Assembly: GCA_026391835.1 (NCBI GenBank)
Contig: JAPLDF010000075.1
Location: 124,001 to 188,000, forward strand
Direction of reading: 5' to 3'
Length of the DNA: 64,000 nucleotides
Origin: Bacteroidota bacterium
GTDB taxonomy: Bacteria > Bacteroidota > Bacteroidia > Bacteroidales > FEN-979
This document shows positions 49,053 to 57,859 of this stretch, one piece after another. Both the position numbers and the translations under genes were made by a program. Positions within the stretch are counted from its first letter, which is position 1. Each line of letters opens with the position of its first letter. The notes under the pieces were generated by a model. That model had not been told where the DNA came from. It worked only from the letters and a program-made list of their open reading frames with translations, and searched no databases.

Positions 49053-51839
49053 TTACCCGCTAAATGGGATTGCAAACTTAATGGCTGTTCCAACCTCCCT
49101 GGCGGAATCCACCCAAATTTTCCCCCCATGCAATTCCACTATTTTCTTGCAATGTGCCAGGCCAATTCCGATCCCACTGTAATCATTCCTGTTATGCATC
49201 CTTTTGAACAGGATGAATACATTGTCCCTGTCTTTTTCTTCAATGCCGATACCATTGTCCTGAATTGTAAATGTCCATTCGCCCTTTTCCAGTAAGGCAG
49301 AAATTTTTATTTCCGGACTAACATCCTCTTTTCTGAATATTATAGAATTGATCAGCAAATGCCTGAACAGTAACTCCAGTTCTGCTTCATAGCCATTTAT
49401 AACAGGCAGGTTTTCTACTGTGATAGCGGCATGATTTTTTTGTATGACTTCAGACAGGCCGGTGATGACGTTAATGACAACTTTATTGCAGTCAACAACC
49501 GATGTTATACTCGTTTTACCCAGCAGGGAGTAGTCCAGCAAACCCTTTACCAGCATTCTCATACGGCTGGCCGAACTGGAAATAAACTCAATGGATTTAT
49601 TGCCGATTTCATCCAGTTTCCCGGCATACTCTTCGCGGATAAGGTCGGTGAAATTGCTTAATGTCAGCAGTGGTTCCTGCAGGTCATGAGAGGCGATGAA
49701 GGTAAACTGCTCTGTTTCCCTGAGGTGAAAGGCAAGTTCTTTGTTGGAAGCCTCCAGTTGCCTGGTGCGTTCAGCGACACGTTCTTCAAGGGTGGCATTC
49801 AGATTGCGGAGTTCTTCCTGGACCCGCTTTTGTTCGGTTACATCATGAACAATTGAATAGAGGCTTTTTCGACCGCCAAACTCAATCGGACTGGAATAAA
49901 CCTCAACATCACGGACTTCACCGGAGGCAAGAAGGTGGCGAAAATTGAAGTGGCTTTGCTGTTCAATGCTGGCATAAGTCATTTCTTCTTGAACCTGGTC
50001 GGCGGGGAGGGTGTTGATATCTTTGATATTCATTCTTTCGAGGCGGTCTGTCGAATAGCCATAGAAATTTGCAGCGGCCATGTTTGCGCTTAGAATGGCG
50101 CCATTTGTGGGGTCAATGATCAGTTTTACAGCGGTATTCTTGAAAAACATGTCACGGTACTGTTGCTCACGCGCGTCCAGTGCCTGTTCCGCATGTTTCC
50201 GCTCGGTTATGTCATGAACAACGGTGAACCGGTATTTCCTGTCCTGGATATAAATATTTTCCGCCGACAGGAGTACATGTTTGATTTCACCGTTCTTGGT
50301 TATTAAATCTGCTTCCGCATTTGAAATATTCCCCTGGCTGTCGGCATGCTGCATGATTGAAATTGTCGATTCAGGGTTTAAAATGCCCAGGTCCATGGCT
50401 GTTTTGCCAATTACTTCATCTTTATCAAATCCGAACAACGTATAGAAGGCTTCATTTACTTCTATATATGTATGGTTTTCCATATCACTCAGCCCACAGG
50501 CGGATGGATTGATATGGAATAATTTCGAAAATTTTTCTTCAGAGAGCCTGACCTGCGAAATGTCTTTGGTAACTCCGAAAATCACTGGTTTCCCATCCCA
50601 AAACCCATGGGATACCCTGGTATCGACCGGTATCTGAATACCTGATTTTGTTATAACCGGAACCGGGCATACTGAGGTTGCGCCATTCAATATTTCACCG
50701 ACAACTCTGCCTGCCTCTTCGCGTCGCTCGGGTGGATGAAGCATAAGAATTGACTGGCCGCAAAGCTCTTCACGTGTATATCCGAGCCGTTCAATGGTCT
50801 TGTTGTTGGTATGGATGATGTTTCCCTGTTCATCCAAAACAAAAAGAAAATCATTTATCGTGTTAAAAAAGGCTTCATAATTGAGTCGGGTTTGTGCCAG
50901 TAAATTCTCTTCCTGTTTGCGCTGGGTTATATCCATATATGTTCCGAGCACACCAATGACTTCCCCCGCAGAGTTCCGCATGGGGATCTTGCTCGTAAGA
51001 AGGGTAATGGTATTCCCTTCCGGCGTTGTCTGTGGTTCTTCAATGAGCAACCTGGGGCAGTTGCTTTCTATAACACTTTGGTCGTCAGCCCTGTACATAT
51101 CTGCCTGGTCACTCCATGAAATCATGTAGTCATCTTTCCCGATGATATCCTTCGGGTCGGCAAACCCGGCATCTTTGGCAAACATTGTGTTACAGCCCTG
51201 GAAAACAAGATTAACGTCCTTCCAGAACACCCTCACCGGTATGTTGTTAATAATGTATTCGGTGATCTTGTTTGATTTCTGCAACGCTTCCTCCGCCATT
51301 TTCCGATCGGTGATGTCAACAGCAGTGACAAGACATTGTTCCCCGTTTTCGGCAACAATGCCGGTTAGATGAACGACCAGGCGCCTGTCGCCGGGTTTAA
51401 TAAGGTCAACTTCGCATGATTCTTTGGTTTTACTATTGAAAGCCCGTCCAAGAAAAAGATTAAAGGTTTGAATTGTATCAGTGGAAAGAAAAGTTGCAAA
51501 CCTGCTGGTTTTCAGCCGCAGGCGTTCTTCTCCGAGCATTTGCGCCCCGCTGAGGTTCAGTTCAATTATTTTGCCTTCATGCGAAAGTAAAAAGTAACCC
51601 GAGGGTATAAAGTCGTACAATCCTGTATACTTGTTGTTGACTACTTCGGTCTGGGCCCATAAATGCCGAAGTTCTTCGTTCTGCAATTCAAGTTCTATCT
51701 GATGCAATTCAAGTTCGTGAATAAGGTCCCTGACTTCGCCGGCAGAAAGTCGCATATCAGCTTTAGAGGGCTTCTTGCTCAACAACTCTTCTGCCTTCTG
51801 GCGAAGAACATCGGCTGTTGACTGGATGTTGTTTTGCAT
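49053..51839 (-). CDS. Cytoplasmic five-PAS histidine kinase
   Basis: A 928-residue soluble protein. A coiled-coil N-terminus (LRQKAEELLSKKPSKADMR) is followed by five PAS domains spanning about 70-680, each ending in an ITDRK, ITQRK, ITERK or VTEQK type linker, then HisKA (IASHDLQEPLLTLSNF) and HATPase (FKRMHNRNDYSGIGIGLAH). It has no membrane helix, so the cue must be internal or arrive by diffusion. The number of PAS domains suggests integration of several cues. No receiver is fused. The gene lies 23 bases after the kinase at 51863 and 106 bases before the next one. Confidence 0.93.
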   Translation of the reverse strand: MQNNIQSTADVLRQKAEELLSKKPSKADMRLSAGEVRDLIHELELHQIELELQNEELRHLWAQTEVVNNKYTGLYDFIPSGYFLLSHEGKIIELNLSGAQMLGEERLRLKTSRFATFLSTDTIQTFNLFLGRAFNSKTKESCEVDLIKPGDRRLVVHLTGIVAENGEQCLVTAVDITDRKMAEEALQKSNKITEYIINNIPVRVFWKDVNLVFQGCNTMFAKDAGFADPKDIIGKDDYMISWSDQADMYRADDQSVIESNCPRLLIEEPQTTPEGNTITLLTSKIPMRNSAGEVIGVLGTYMDITQRKQEENLLAQTRLNYEAFFNTINDFLFVLDEQGNIIHTNNKTIERLGYTREELCGQSILMLHPPERREEAGRVVGEILNGATSVCPVPVITKSGIQIPVDTRVSHGFWDGKPVIFGVTKDISQVRLSEEKFSKLFHINPSACGLSDMENHTYIEVNEAFYTLFGFDKDEVIGKTAMDLGILNPESTISIMQHADSQGNISNAEADLITKNGEIKHVLLSAENIYIQDRKYRFTVVHDITERKHAEQALDAREQQYRDMFFKNTAVKLIIDPTNGAILSANMAAANFYGYSTDRLERMNIKDINTLPADQVQEEMTYASIEQQSHFNFRHLLASGEVRDVEVYSSPIEFGGRKSLYSIVHDVTEQKRVQEELRNLNATLEERVAERTRQLEASNKELAFHLRETEQFTFIASHDLQEPLLTLSNFTDLIREEYAGKLDEIGNKSIEFISSSASRMRMLVKGLLDYSLLGKTSITSVVDCNKVVINVITGLSEVIQKNHAAITVENLPVINGYEAELELLFRHLLINSIIFRKEDVSPEIKISALLEKGEWTFTIQDNGIGIEEKDRDNVFILFKRMHNRNDYSGIGIGLAHCKKIVELHGGKIWVDSAREVGTAIKFAIPFSG

Positions 51840-51862
51840 GATATGAAATGTTAATTACGCAT

Positions 51863-53440
51863 TCAATTCTGTTGGTCCGTTTGCATAGGGATTGTGAAAG
51901 TAAAAGTACTTCCTTCGCCGGGTGTGGATTCTACCCAGATTTTTCCCTTGTGCAGTTCCACGATTTTTTTACAATGGGCCAGCCCGATTCCGGTACCCCC
52001 GTATTCATTGCGATTATGCATTCGCTTGAAGATAACAAAAATCTTTTCCTTATCTTTTTCTTCGATGCCAATCCCATTGTCCCGGATCTTAAACAGCCAC
52101 TCTTTGTCCTGGTTTTCTGCCGAAATCCTGATTTCGGGCCGGTTCTCTGTTTTTTGAAATTTCAGCGCATTGACGATGAGGTGCCCGAACAACAATCTCA
52201 ATTCCGGTTCAAAACCAATAATCTTTGGCAGTTCCTCCTGCAGGATTATTTCGGCATTGGTTTTCTTAATGGAACCATCGAGGTCAGCAATTACTTCGGC
52301 AACAATTTTATTGCAATTAACGGTGGTGCGGTCAGTCAATTTCCCAAGCAGGGAATAGTCTAGCAATCCCTTTACAAGCATACTCATCCGATTGGACGAG
52401 CTGGAAATATGTTCAATATATTTATTCCCATCCTCGCCAAGTTTTCCGGCATATTCTTCCTGAATCAGGGCGGTAAAACTTGCGAGTGTGCGCAGCGGTT
52501 CCTGCAGGTCGTGGGATGCAATATAGGTAAACTGCTCAATTTCCCTGATATGAAATGCCAGTTCTTTATTGATGTTTTCAAGTTCGCGGGTACGCTCGGC
52601 AACCCGTTCTTCAAGGGTTTCATTGAGCTTCCGGATTTCATTTTCAGCCTCTTTGCGTTCGGTTATGTCGACGATAATGCCTCTCAACCCAACAGCAACG
52701 TTGTCTTTTAATATCGGGTTGGAATAAATCAATGCCTGGAAAGTCGAACCATCGTTTCTGACCATGGTATATTCATGATTATCAGATTGTTGTCCGGAAA
52801 GTCTGCGCCGTATGTTCTCTATCGCTCTTACCCTTTCATCGGGGGGGTAAAAGTTCAGCGTACTGACCCCAAGCATCACTGCATCCTCGGGATATCCGAA
52901 TGATGTATAGGCGTATTTGTTGACATAGGTCAGATTTCCGTTCATGTCTGTTTCAAAGACGATCTGCGGCAACATCCCTGCCATTTCCCTGAATTTTTCC
53001 TCGATCTCATGCAATGCTTCTTCAACCAGCCTGTGTTCGGTGATGTCGTTGATACTGGACAGGATACATGGCTCATTGTTGAGCAAAATAATTCTGGCCG
53101 ATAGTAAACCGGAAAAAATAGCTCCGTTCTTTTTCTGAAACTGGCATACATTTCCCTGAATATCAACACCTTTATGGAGCAGTAATTCTACCTGCTCACG
53201 TTCTTCAGGATCTGCCCAGATATTCAGTCCGACTGTTGAATCAGCCATGGCCTCTTCCCTGGTATAACCCGTTATTGATGAAAAGGCATCATTTATCTCT
53301 ATGAATTTCCCGTTTCTGACCATGGTGATGGTGATCGCCGAAGGTAATTCCCGGTATAAGGCCTTTAAAGAAGTATTCTCCTGCCGCAACTGCTGCAGCT
53401 CAATGATGAGCTCCTCCCTGGTTTTTTCCTGATCATTCAT
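51863..53440 (-). CDS. Cytoplasmic two-PAS histidine kinase
   Basis: A 525-residue soluble protein from ATG 53440 (an in-frame start at 53512 would add 24 residues that do not look like part of the domain set). A short coiled coil (REELIIELQQLRQENTSLK), two PAS domains (about 30-145 and 150-270, YTREEAMADSTVGLN and FGYPEDAVMLG), HisKA (IASHDLQEPLRTLASFTA) and HATPase (FKRMHNRNEYGGTGIGLAH) follow. The catalytic end is almost the same as those at 46709 and 49053. There is no membrane helix and no receiver. Confidence 0.9.
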   Translation of the reverse strand: MNDQEKTREELIIELQQLRQENTSLKALYRELPSAITITMVRNGKFIEINDAFSSITGYTREEAMADSTVGLNIWADPEEREQVELLLHKGVDIQGNVCQFQKKNGAIFSGLLSARIILLNNEPCILSSINDITEHRLVEEALHEIEEKFREMAGMLPQIVFETDMNGNLTYVNKYAYTSFGYPEDAVMLGVSTLNFYPPDERVRAIENIRRRLSGQQSDNHEYTMVRNDGSTFQALIYSNPILKDNVAVGLRGIIVDITERKEAENEIRKLNETLEERVAERTRELENINKELAFHIREIEQFTYIASHDLQEPLRTLASFTALIQEEYAGKLGEDGNKYIEHISSSSNRMSMLVKGLLDYSLLGKLTDRTTVNCNKIVAEVIADLDGSIKKTNAEIILQEELPKIIGFEPELRLLFGHLIVNALKFQKTENRPEIRISAENQDKEWLFKIRDNGIGIEEKDKEKIFVIFKRMHNRNEYGGTGIGLAHCKKIVELHKGKIWVESTPGEGSTFTFTIPMQTDQQN

Positions 53441-53558
53441 GATGCTGGTATTCAAAAACAAATTTTCTGCCTGGTTGGTTGAACTTAATGGAATAGGGTG
53501 ACCATGCGACAATGTGTTAAACTGGTTATGTAAAACGGTTATTTTTCGAAATTCATAT

Positions 53559-55445
53559 TCATATTGTATCTATTAACGGCACTGTAAACCTGAAGGTCGA
53601 ACCAACATCTTTTATGGATTCAACCCAGATCCGGCCGCCAAGCAATTCAATAAAACCCTTGGCAATCGAAAGGCCCAGCCCATTGCCTTCATGTGTCCTG
53701 TTTATATCAACTTCGTTTTGCATGAAAGGTTCATAAATTCGATTTTGAATTTCCATATTCATGCCAATACCTGTATCTGCAACAAAAAACTCCATAGCCT
53801 GATCCAGTTTCTCATAACCAAGGGTAACTGTTCCGTGATCGGTAAACTTAACGGCGTTGCCGACGAGATGGTTCAAAATTTTGCGCAGGATCTCATGATC
53901 CGAATTAATTTGCAAGTTATCAGGTTCGGATTCCCCTGGAAACACAAATGCCAGTTTTTTCTCCGCGCAGGCCTGTTGAAATTTCTGATGGATATCATTC
54001 ATAAGGACCCAGGGAGAAAATGAGCTTATTTTTAATTCCTGGTTCCCTGAAACGATCAGCGAGATATCCATGATGTTGTTGATGGTCATAATAAGCCGCT
54101 CGCTGCTGGCATTTACCATGGCCAGGAACTCCTCTTTCTGGTCTGGCGAGAGGGATGGATCGCTCAGCATGGGGCCAAACCCGAGAATGCCATGCAGCGG
54201 GGTAAGTATTTCGTGCGAGATGTTCCGGATAAAGGCGGTTTTAAGCCGGTCGCTTGCTTCAGCTTTTTCTTTTGCTTTCAGGAGCTCCTGCTCAAACCGT
54301 TTACGGTCGCTGATGTCTCTTGAAATACCAAAAGTACCTATGATCTTGCCATCCTGGTCGCGAAGCGGCAACTTTGTCGAGAGGGCCCATGTGTCGGGCC
54401 GGTCCGACCAGGTTTCCCTTTCTTCCTTGATCAATGGTTTCCCGGTGAGGATGATCTCCTGCTCATCGAGGAAAGCTGCCCGGGCATGCTCTTCGGTAAA
54501 AAAGTCGAAATCGGTTTTACCGATGGCTTCTGAAGAATCCTTCAGGCGGAAGGATTCGTTGTTTGACTTGCTTATCCTCATGAACCTGCTTTCAAGGTCT
54601 TTGAAATACAGGTGATCAGGGATGTTGTTCATCAGGGTTTGCATCAGGTACTGCTCTTTCAGCAGGGCTTCTTCATCATGCTTTCGCCGGGTAATATCAC
54701 TTAAAATTCCGCTTCCGCCAACAAATTTTTCACCTTCAAAAATGGCTTTTACCGAGACACGCACCCAGCACAGGTCGCCTGTCCTGGTAATGCACCTGTA
54801 TTCGTTGACAGTTTCAATGTCTTTACACAAATCCGAAAATTGGTCGCTGACAAATTTTTTATCACCCTCATTTACCACCCTGATGAAATTATCGCCAACC
54901 AGTTCTTCAGGCTTGTAACCCATGATCTTTTGAATCACCGGGCTTACATATTTAATTTGCCCCTGGCTGTCGAGCTCAAAAATCACATCACTGATATTTT
55001 CAACCAGGTTACGGTATCGCTCTTCACTGTCGCGCAGGGCAATATTGGAAGCAATCCTGTCCTGGCGCAACTCTGCCTCATAAAGCACCCTTTTAATGGC
55101 CGGTACAAGGCGTTCCGGTTTTGCTTTCAGTACATAATCAGTAGCCCCGTTGAGCAATGATTCGATCGCAGCATCCTCACCCATTTTACCGGTTACAAAA
55201 ATAAAAGGAATATGCTGGTAGTGCTGTTTTACAACGAGCAATGCATCCATCCCCGAAAAATCCGGAAGCTGGTAATCGGATAATATGACATCAATTTTCT
55301 CTTCCTTCAAAACCTTGAGGAATCCCGCTTCGTCATCGACAAAATGATAATTAACATCCTTGAAGCCTTTGGTAATTAAGGATTTAATCAATATTGCGTC
55401 TGATTCCTGATCCTCAAGATGAAGGATGTTGATCTTGCTTTCCAT
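53559..55445 (-). CDS. Receiver-PAS-PAS histidine kinase
   Basis: A 628-residue protein. The ATG at 55445 is chosen because the frame upstream of it lies inside the preceding kinase gene. The receiver (1-125) has LHLEDQESD, the phospho-acceptor in ILSDYQLPDFSG and a lysine in VLKAKPERL. Two PAS domains follow (about 150-265 and 275-390, the second with LYFKDLESRFMRIS). HisKA reads ISHEILTPLHGILGFGPM, the form common in hybrid kinases, unlike the SHDL form of the neighbours. HATPase ends it (DVDINRTHEGNGLGLSIAKG). It may receive phosphate from another kinase of the array and pass the signal on. Confidence 0.9.
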   Translation of the reverse strand: MESKINILHLEDQESDAILIKSLITKGFKDVNYHFVDDEAGFLKVLKEEKIDVILSDYQLPDFSGMDALLVVKQHYQHIPFIFVTGKMGEDAAIESLLNGATDYVLKAKPERLVPAIKRVLYEAELRQDRIASNIALRDSEERYRNLVENISDVIFELDSQGQIKYVSPVIQKIMGYKPEELVGDNFIRVVNEGDKKFVSDQFSDLCKDIETVNEYRCITRTGDLCWVRVSVKAIFEGEKFVGGSGILSDITRRKHDEEALLKEQYLMQTLMNNIPDHLYFKDLESRFMRISKSNNESFRLKDSSEAIGKTDFDFFTEEHARAAFLDEQEIILTGKPLIKEERETWSDRPDTWALSTKLPLRDQDGKIIGTFGISRDISDRKRFEQELLKAKEKAEASDRLKTAFIRNISHEILTPLHGILGFGPMLSDPSLSPDQKEEFLAMVNASSERLIMTINNIMDISLIVSGNQELKISSFSPWVLMNDIHQKFQQACAEKKLAFVFPGESEPDNLQINSDHEILRKILNHLVGNAVKFTDHGTVTLGYEKLDQAMEFFVADTGIGMNMEIQNRIYEPFMQNEVDINRTHEGNGLGLSIAKGFIELLGGRIWVESIKDVGSTFRFTVPLIDTI

Positions 55446-55461
55446 GTTTCTGAACTTCAAA

Positions 55462-57792
55462 TCATTTTGGTAAACTAAAGTAAAATGCCGCACCTTTATC
55501 CGTTTCGCCCTCTGCCCGGCAAGTGCCTCCGTGGCGCCTGACGATCCGGTTAACATTGGCCAACCCAATGCCGACTCCTTCGAAATCCCTCGATTTGTGC
55601 AGCCGCTGGAACATGCCGAAAAGTTTTTCAGCATATTTCATGTTAAACCCGGCCCCGTTATCTTTTACAAAAAAGGTTGTCTCCTCCTCAGTAGAGGTGC
55701 TGCCGATGTCAACAACCGCCTCACTCTTTTTTCCTGTATATTTTATTGCATTCGACAACAGGTTTGTCCATACCTGCCGAATCAGTTCTTCGTCGCCTTT
55801 TACGTCGGGAAGTGCTGCCACATTGAAAATGATGTTCCGGCCATGAATATCCGGCTCACAATATTTGAGAACCTGCTGAACCATTGCATTTGAACGAATT
55901 GTTGTTTTCCTGATCTCAGTTTGGCTTAGCCGGGAGAAGGAGAGAATGGCATCGATTAAAAGCGACATATTGGTTGCCGATCCTGAAATTTTATTCAGGT
56001 ATCCAAGTTCTTCATCGGTAAGTTCGGCTGATTTTTTTTCGAGGAACAGGTCAATGAACCCCTTGATATGTCTCAATGGTGCTTTTAAATCGTGTGAAAC
56101 GGAGTACGAAAAAGTCTCCAGTTCCTTGTTCGCCTCCTCAAGTTCGGTGGTTCTTTGTTTGACGCGATGGTCGAGTTCCTGGTTTAACTCAATAATCTCT
56201 TTTTCGGCCTTCTTGCGTTTAATGTTGGCAAGGGTCTGGGCCACGATAGATGCAACCGTGCTTGCAAATGACTCTTCATCAGTATGCCAGGTGCGCTTTT
56301 CGGCGGTGTGTTCGAAACATACCACCCCCTTCAGGTCTCCTTCTGCCTGAACAGCGGCATCAAGCATCGAAGCAATTCCATGTGGTACAAGGTACCCCTC
56401 GGTAAACTCACTGGTACGGGGGTCATTTTGTGCATCACTGGCATAAATTCTGCTTTCACCTTTGATGGCAGTAAAATAGCGGGGATAATCCGCATACTTG
56501 AGAATTGTTCCCGAACTGTGTTTTTTTGTTTTATTTTCAAACAGGGAGATACATTCCAAAACTGTTTTATCCTCCGAAAACAACCAGATACTTGCCCGTT
56601 CCACATTCAGAGCTGCTGCCACTTCCTCGGTAAGCCTATGGAAAGAAGTGGCCAGGTCGCCAAAGGAAATAACCTCATCTACGGCTATTCTTGCGATGGC
56701 ATTGCGCTGTTTACGCGCACGCTCCTGGCTTTGGACAAGGACTTCCCCGGCATGCAAGCGTTCTGCAATATTCTCGATGATACCTATGCCTCCCTGGATA
56801 TGTCCGCCTGTAACCCCCACCGGTGCAAAAAGTGCCCGCACAGATGAACGCTTATCTGCAGTAACTGAATGGTATTCACCTTCAAATAGCCCTTCGCCGC
56901 CATCCAGTGCCCTTTGAACTGAGGCAACCAGTTTTTTATCCGGCAGGTTGAGCATGTTTAAGCCGACAAGCTTTTCACGGGAGGACCCGATAATTTTTGC
57001 GAAATTGTCGTTACAGGCAACAATGACACCACTTTGATCATAGTACAGCAAACCTACAGGTGAATATTCAAACACCAACCGATATTTTTCTTCGCTCTCC
57101 CGCAACATTGCTTCTGCCTGGTTTCGTTCTGCAATTTCAAACTTAAGCAACTTGTTCTTGGTGCCTATTTTTAATAAAAAAATGAAAGCCAGCAGCAACA
57201 ATAAAAATAATACGCTTGATTGCATTACTTCTAGAAACAGCAACCCATCCCATGATTTAGAATTAAAATCCATGCCGAACACCGCAATGGTCTTTCCGGT
57301 ATTTGAGTCTTTTATCGGGATAAGGGCGCTTGTCCATGTACCCCACCGGTCAGGAACCCGGATAGTAATCAACTCTTTCCCATCCTTAAATGGCTGTTTG
57401 TCTTCAGCGTTTGCCTCTGTATATTCTTGTCCCGGAGGTGAATAATCTTTTGTATCTACCGGTTCCGAATCGGCGATAAAGTAAATTTTTCCGTTTTGTT
57501 CCGTATATATGTATGCAAATCTTGCTTTGCCATTGACCCGGATTATTGCTGCCAGTCTCTTTTTAAGAGCTTTGTACTGTGGCTTTTCAATATCCGTGGT
57601 CTTAGCCTCCAGCATTTTCAAATCCTCTACAGGTAATGTTGCCACAATGGACCTGGCAATTTGTGAAATGTTTTCAAATTGCTCATTTTCAATTCTTTTC
57701 CAAGTGTATCGGACAAATATCACGCCTAAAACAACAATTACCAGAAGAAGCAATTTCTCCGGTAGTGAGGTTTTGTTGAATGGATTCTCCAT
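55462..57792 (-). CDS. Membrane PAS-GAF histidine kinase
   Basis: A 776-residue kinase. Helices at about 12-28 and 188-208 enclose a periplasmic sensor of about 160 residues (ARFAYIYTEQNGKIYFIADS, of the Cache type). A PAS domain (about 225-350), a GAF domain (about 365-520, NVERASIWLFSEDKT and GVVCFEHTAEKRTWH), HisKA (SVSHDLKAPLRHIKGFIDLF) and HATPase (FQRLHKSRDFEGVGIGLAN) follow. The catalytic end is nearly the same as in the kinase at 57860. It is 16 bases upstream of the receiver-kinase gene, so the two may signal together. Confidence 0.92.
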   Translation of the reverse strand: MENPFNKTSLPEKLLLLVIVVLGVIFVRYTWKRIENEQFENISQIARSIVATLPVEDLKMLEAKTTDIEKPQYKALKKRLAAIIRVNGKARFAYIYTEQNGKIYFIADSEPVDTKDYSPPGQEYTEANAEDKQPFKDGKELITIRVPDRWGTWTSALIPIKDSNTGKTIAVFGMDFNSKSWDGLLFLEVMQSSVLFLLLLLAFIFLLKIGTKNKLLKFEIAERNQAEAMLRESEEKYRLVFEYSPVGLLYYDQSGVIVACNDNFAKIIGSSREKLVGLNMLNLPDKKLVASVQRALDGGEGLFEGEYHSVTADKRSSVRALFAPVGVTGGHIQGGIGIIENIAERLHAGEVLVQSQERARKQRNAIARIAVDEVISFGDLATSFHRLTEEVAAALNVERASIWLFSEDKTVLECISLFENKTKKHSSGTILKYADYPRYFTAIKGESRIYASDAQNDPRTSEFTEGYLVPHGIASMLDAAVQAEGDLKGVVCFEHTAEKRTWHTDEESFASTVASIVAQTLANIKRKKAEKEIIELNQELDHRVKQRTTELEEANKELETFSYSVSHDLKAPLRHIKGFIDLFLEKKSAELTDEELGYLNKISGSATNMSLLIDAILSFSRLSQTEIRKTTIRSNAMVQQVLKYCEPDIHGRNIIFNVAALPDVKGDEELIRQVWTNLLSNAIKYTGKKSEAVVDIGSTSTEEETTFFVKDNGAGFNMKYAEKLFGMFQRLHKSRDFEGVGIGLANVNRIVRRHGGTCRAEGETDKGAAFYFSLPK

Positions 57793-57859
57793 GTGTTTAG
57801 CGTGATATAGTTAAAGTACTGCAGGCATTCCTGTATTAATACCCTTTGAAAATTTGATA

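Noticed and set aside
55446-55634. N-terminal extension of the receiver-PAS kinase
   Set aside because: It would lie inside the upstream kinase gene on the same strand; the ATG at 55445 directly precedes the receiver.
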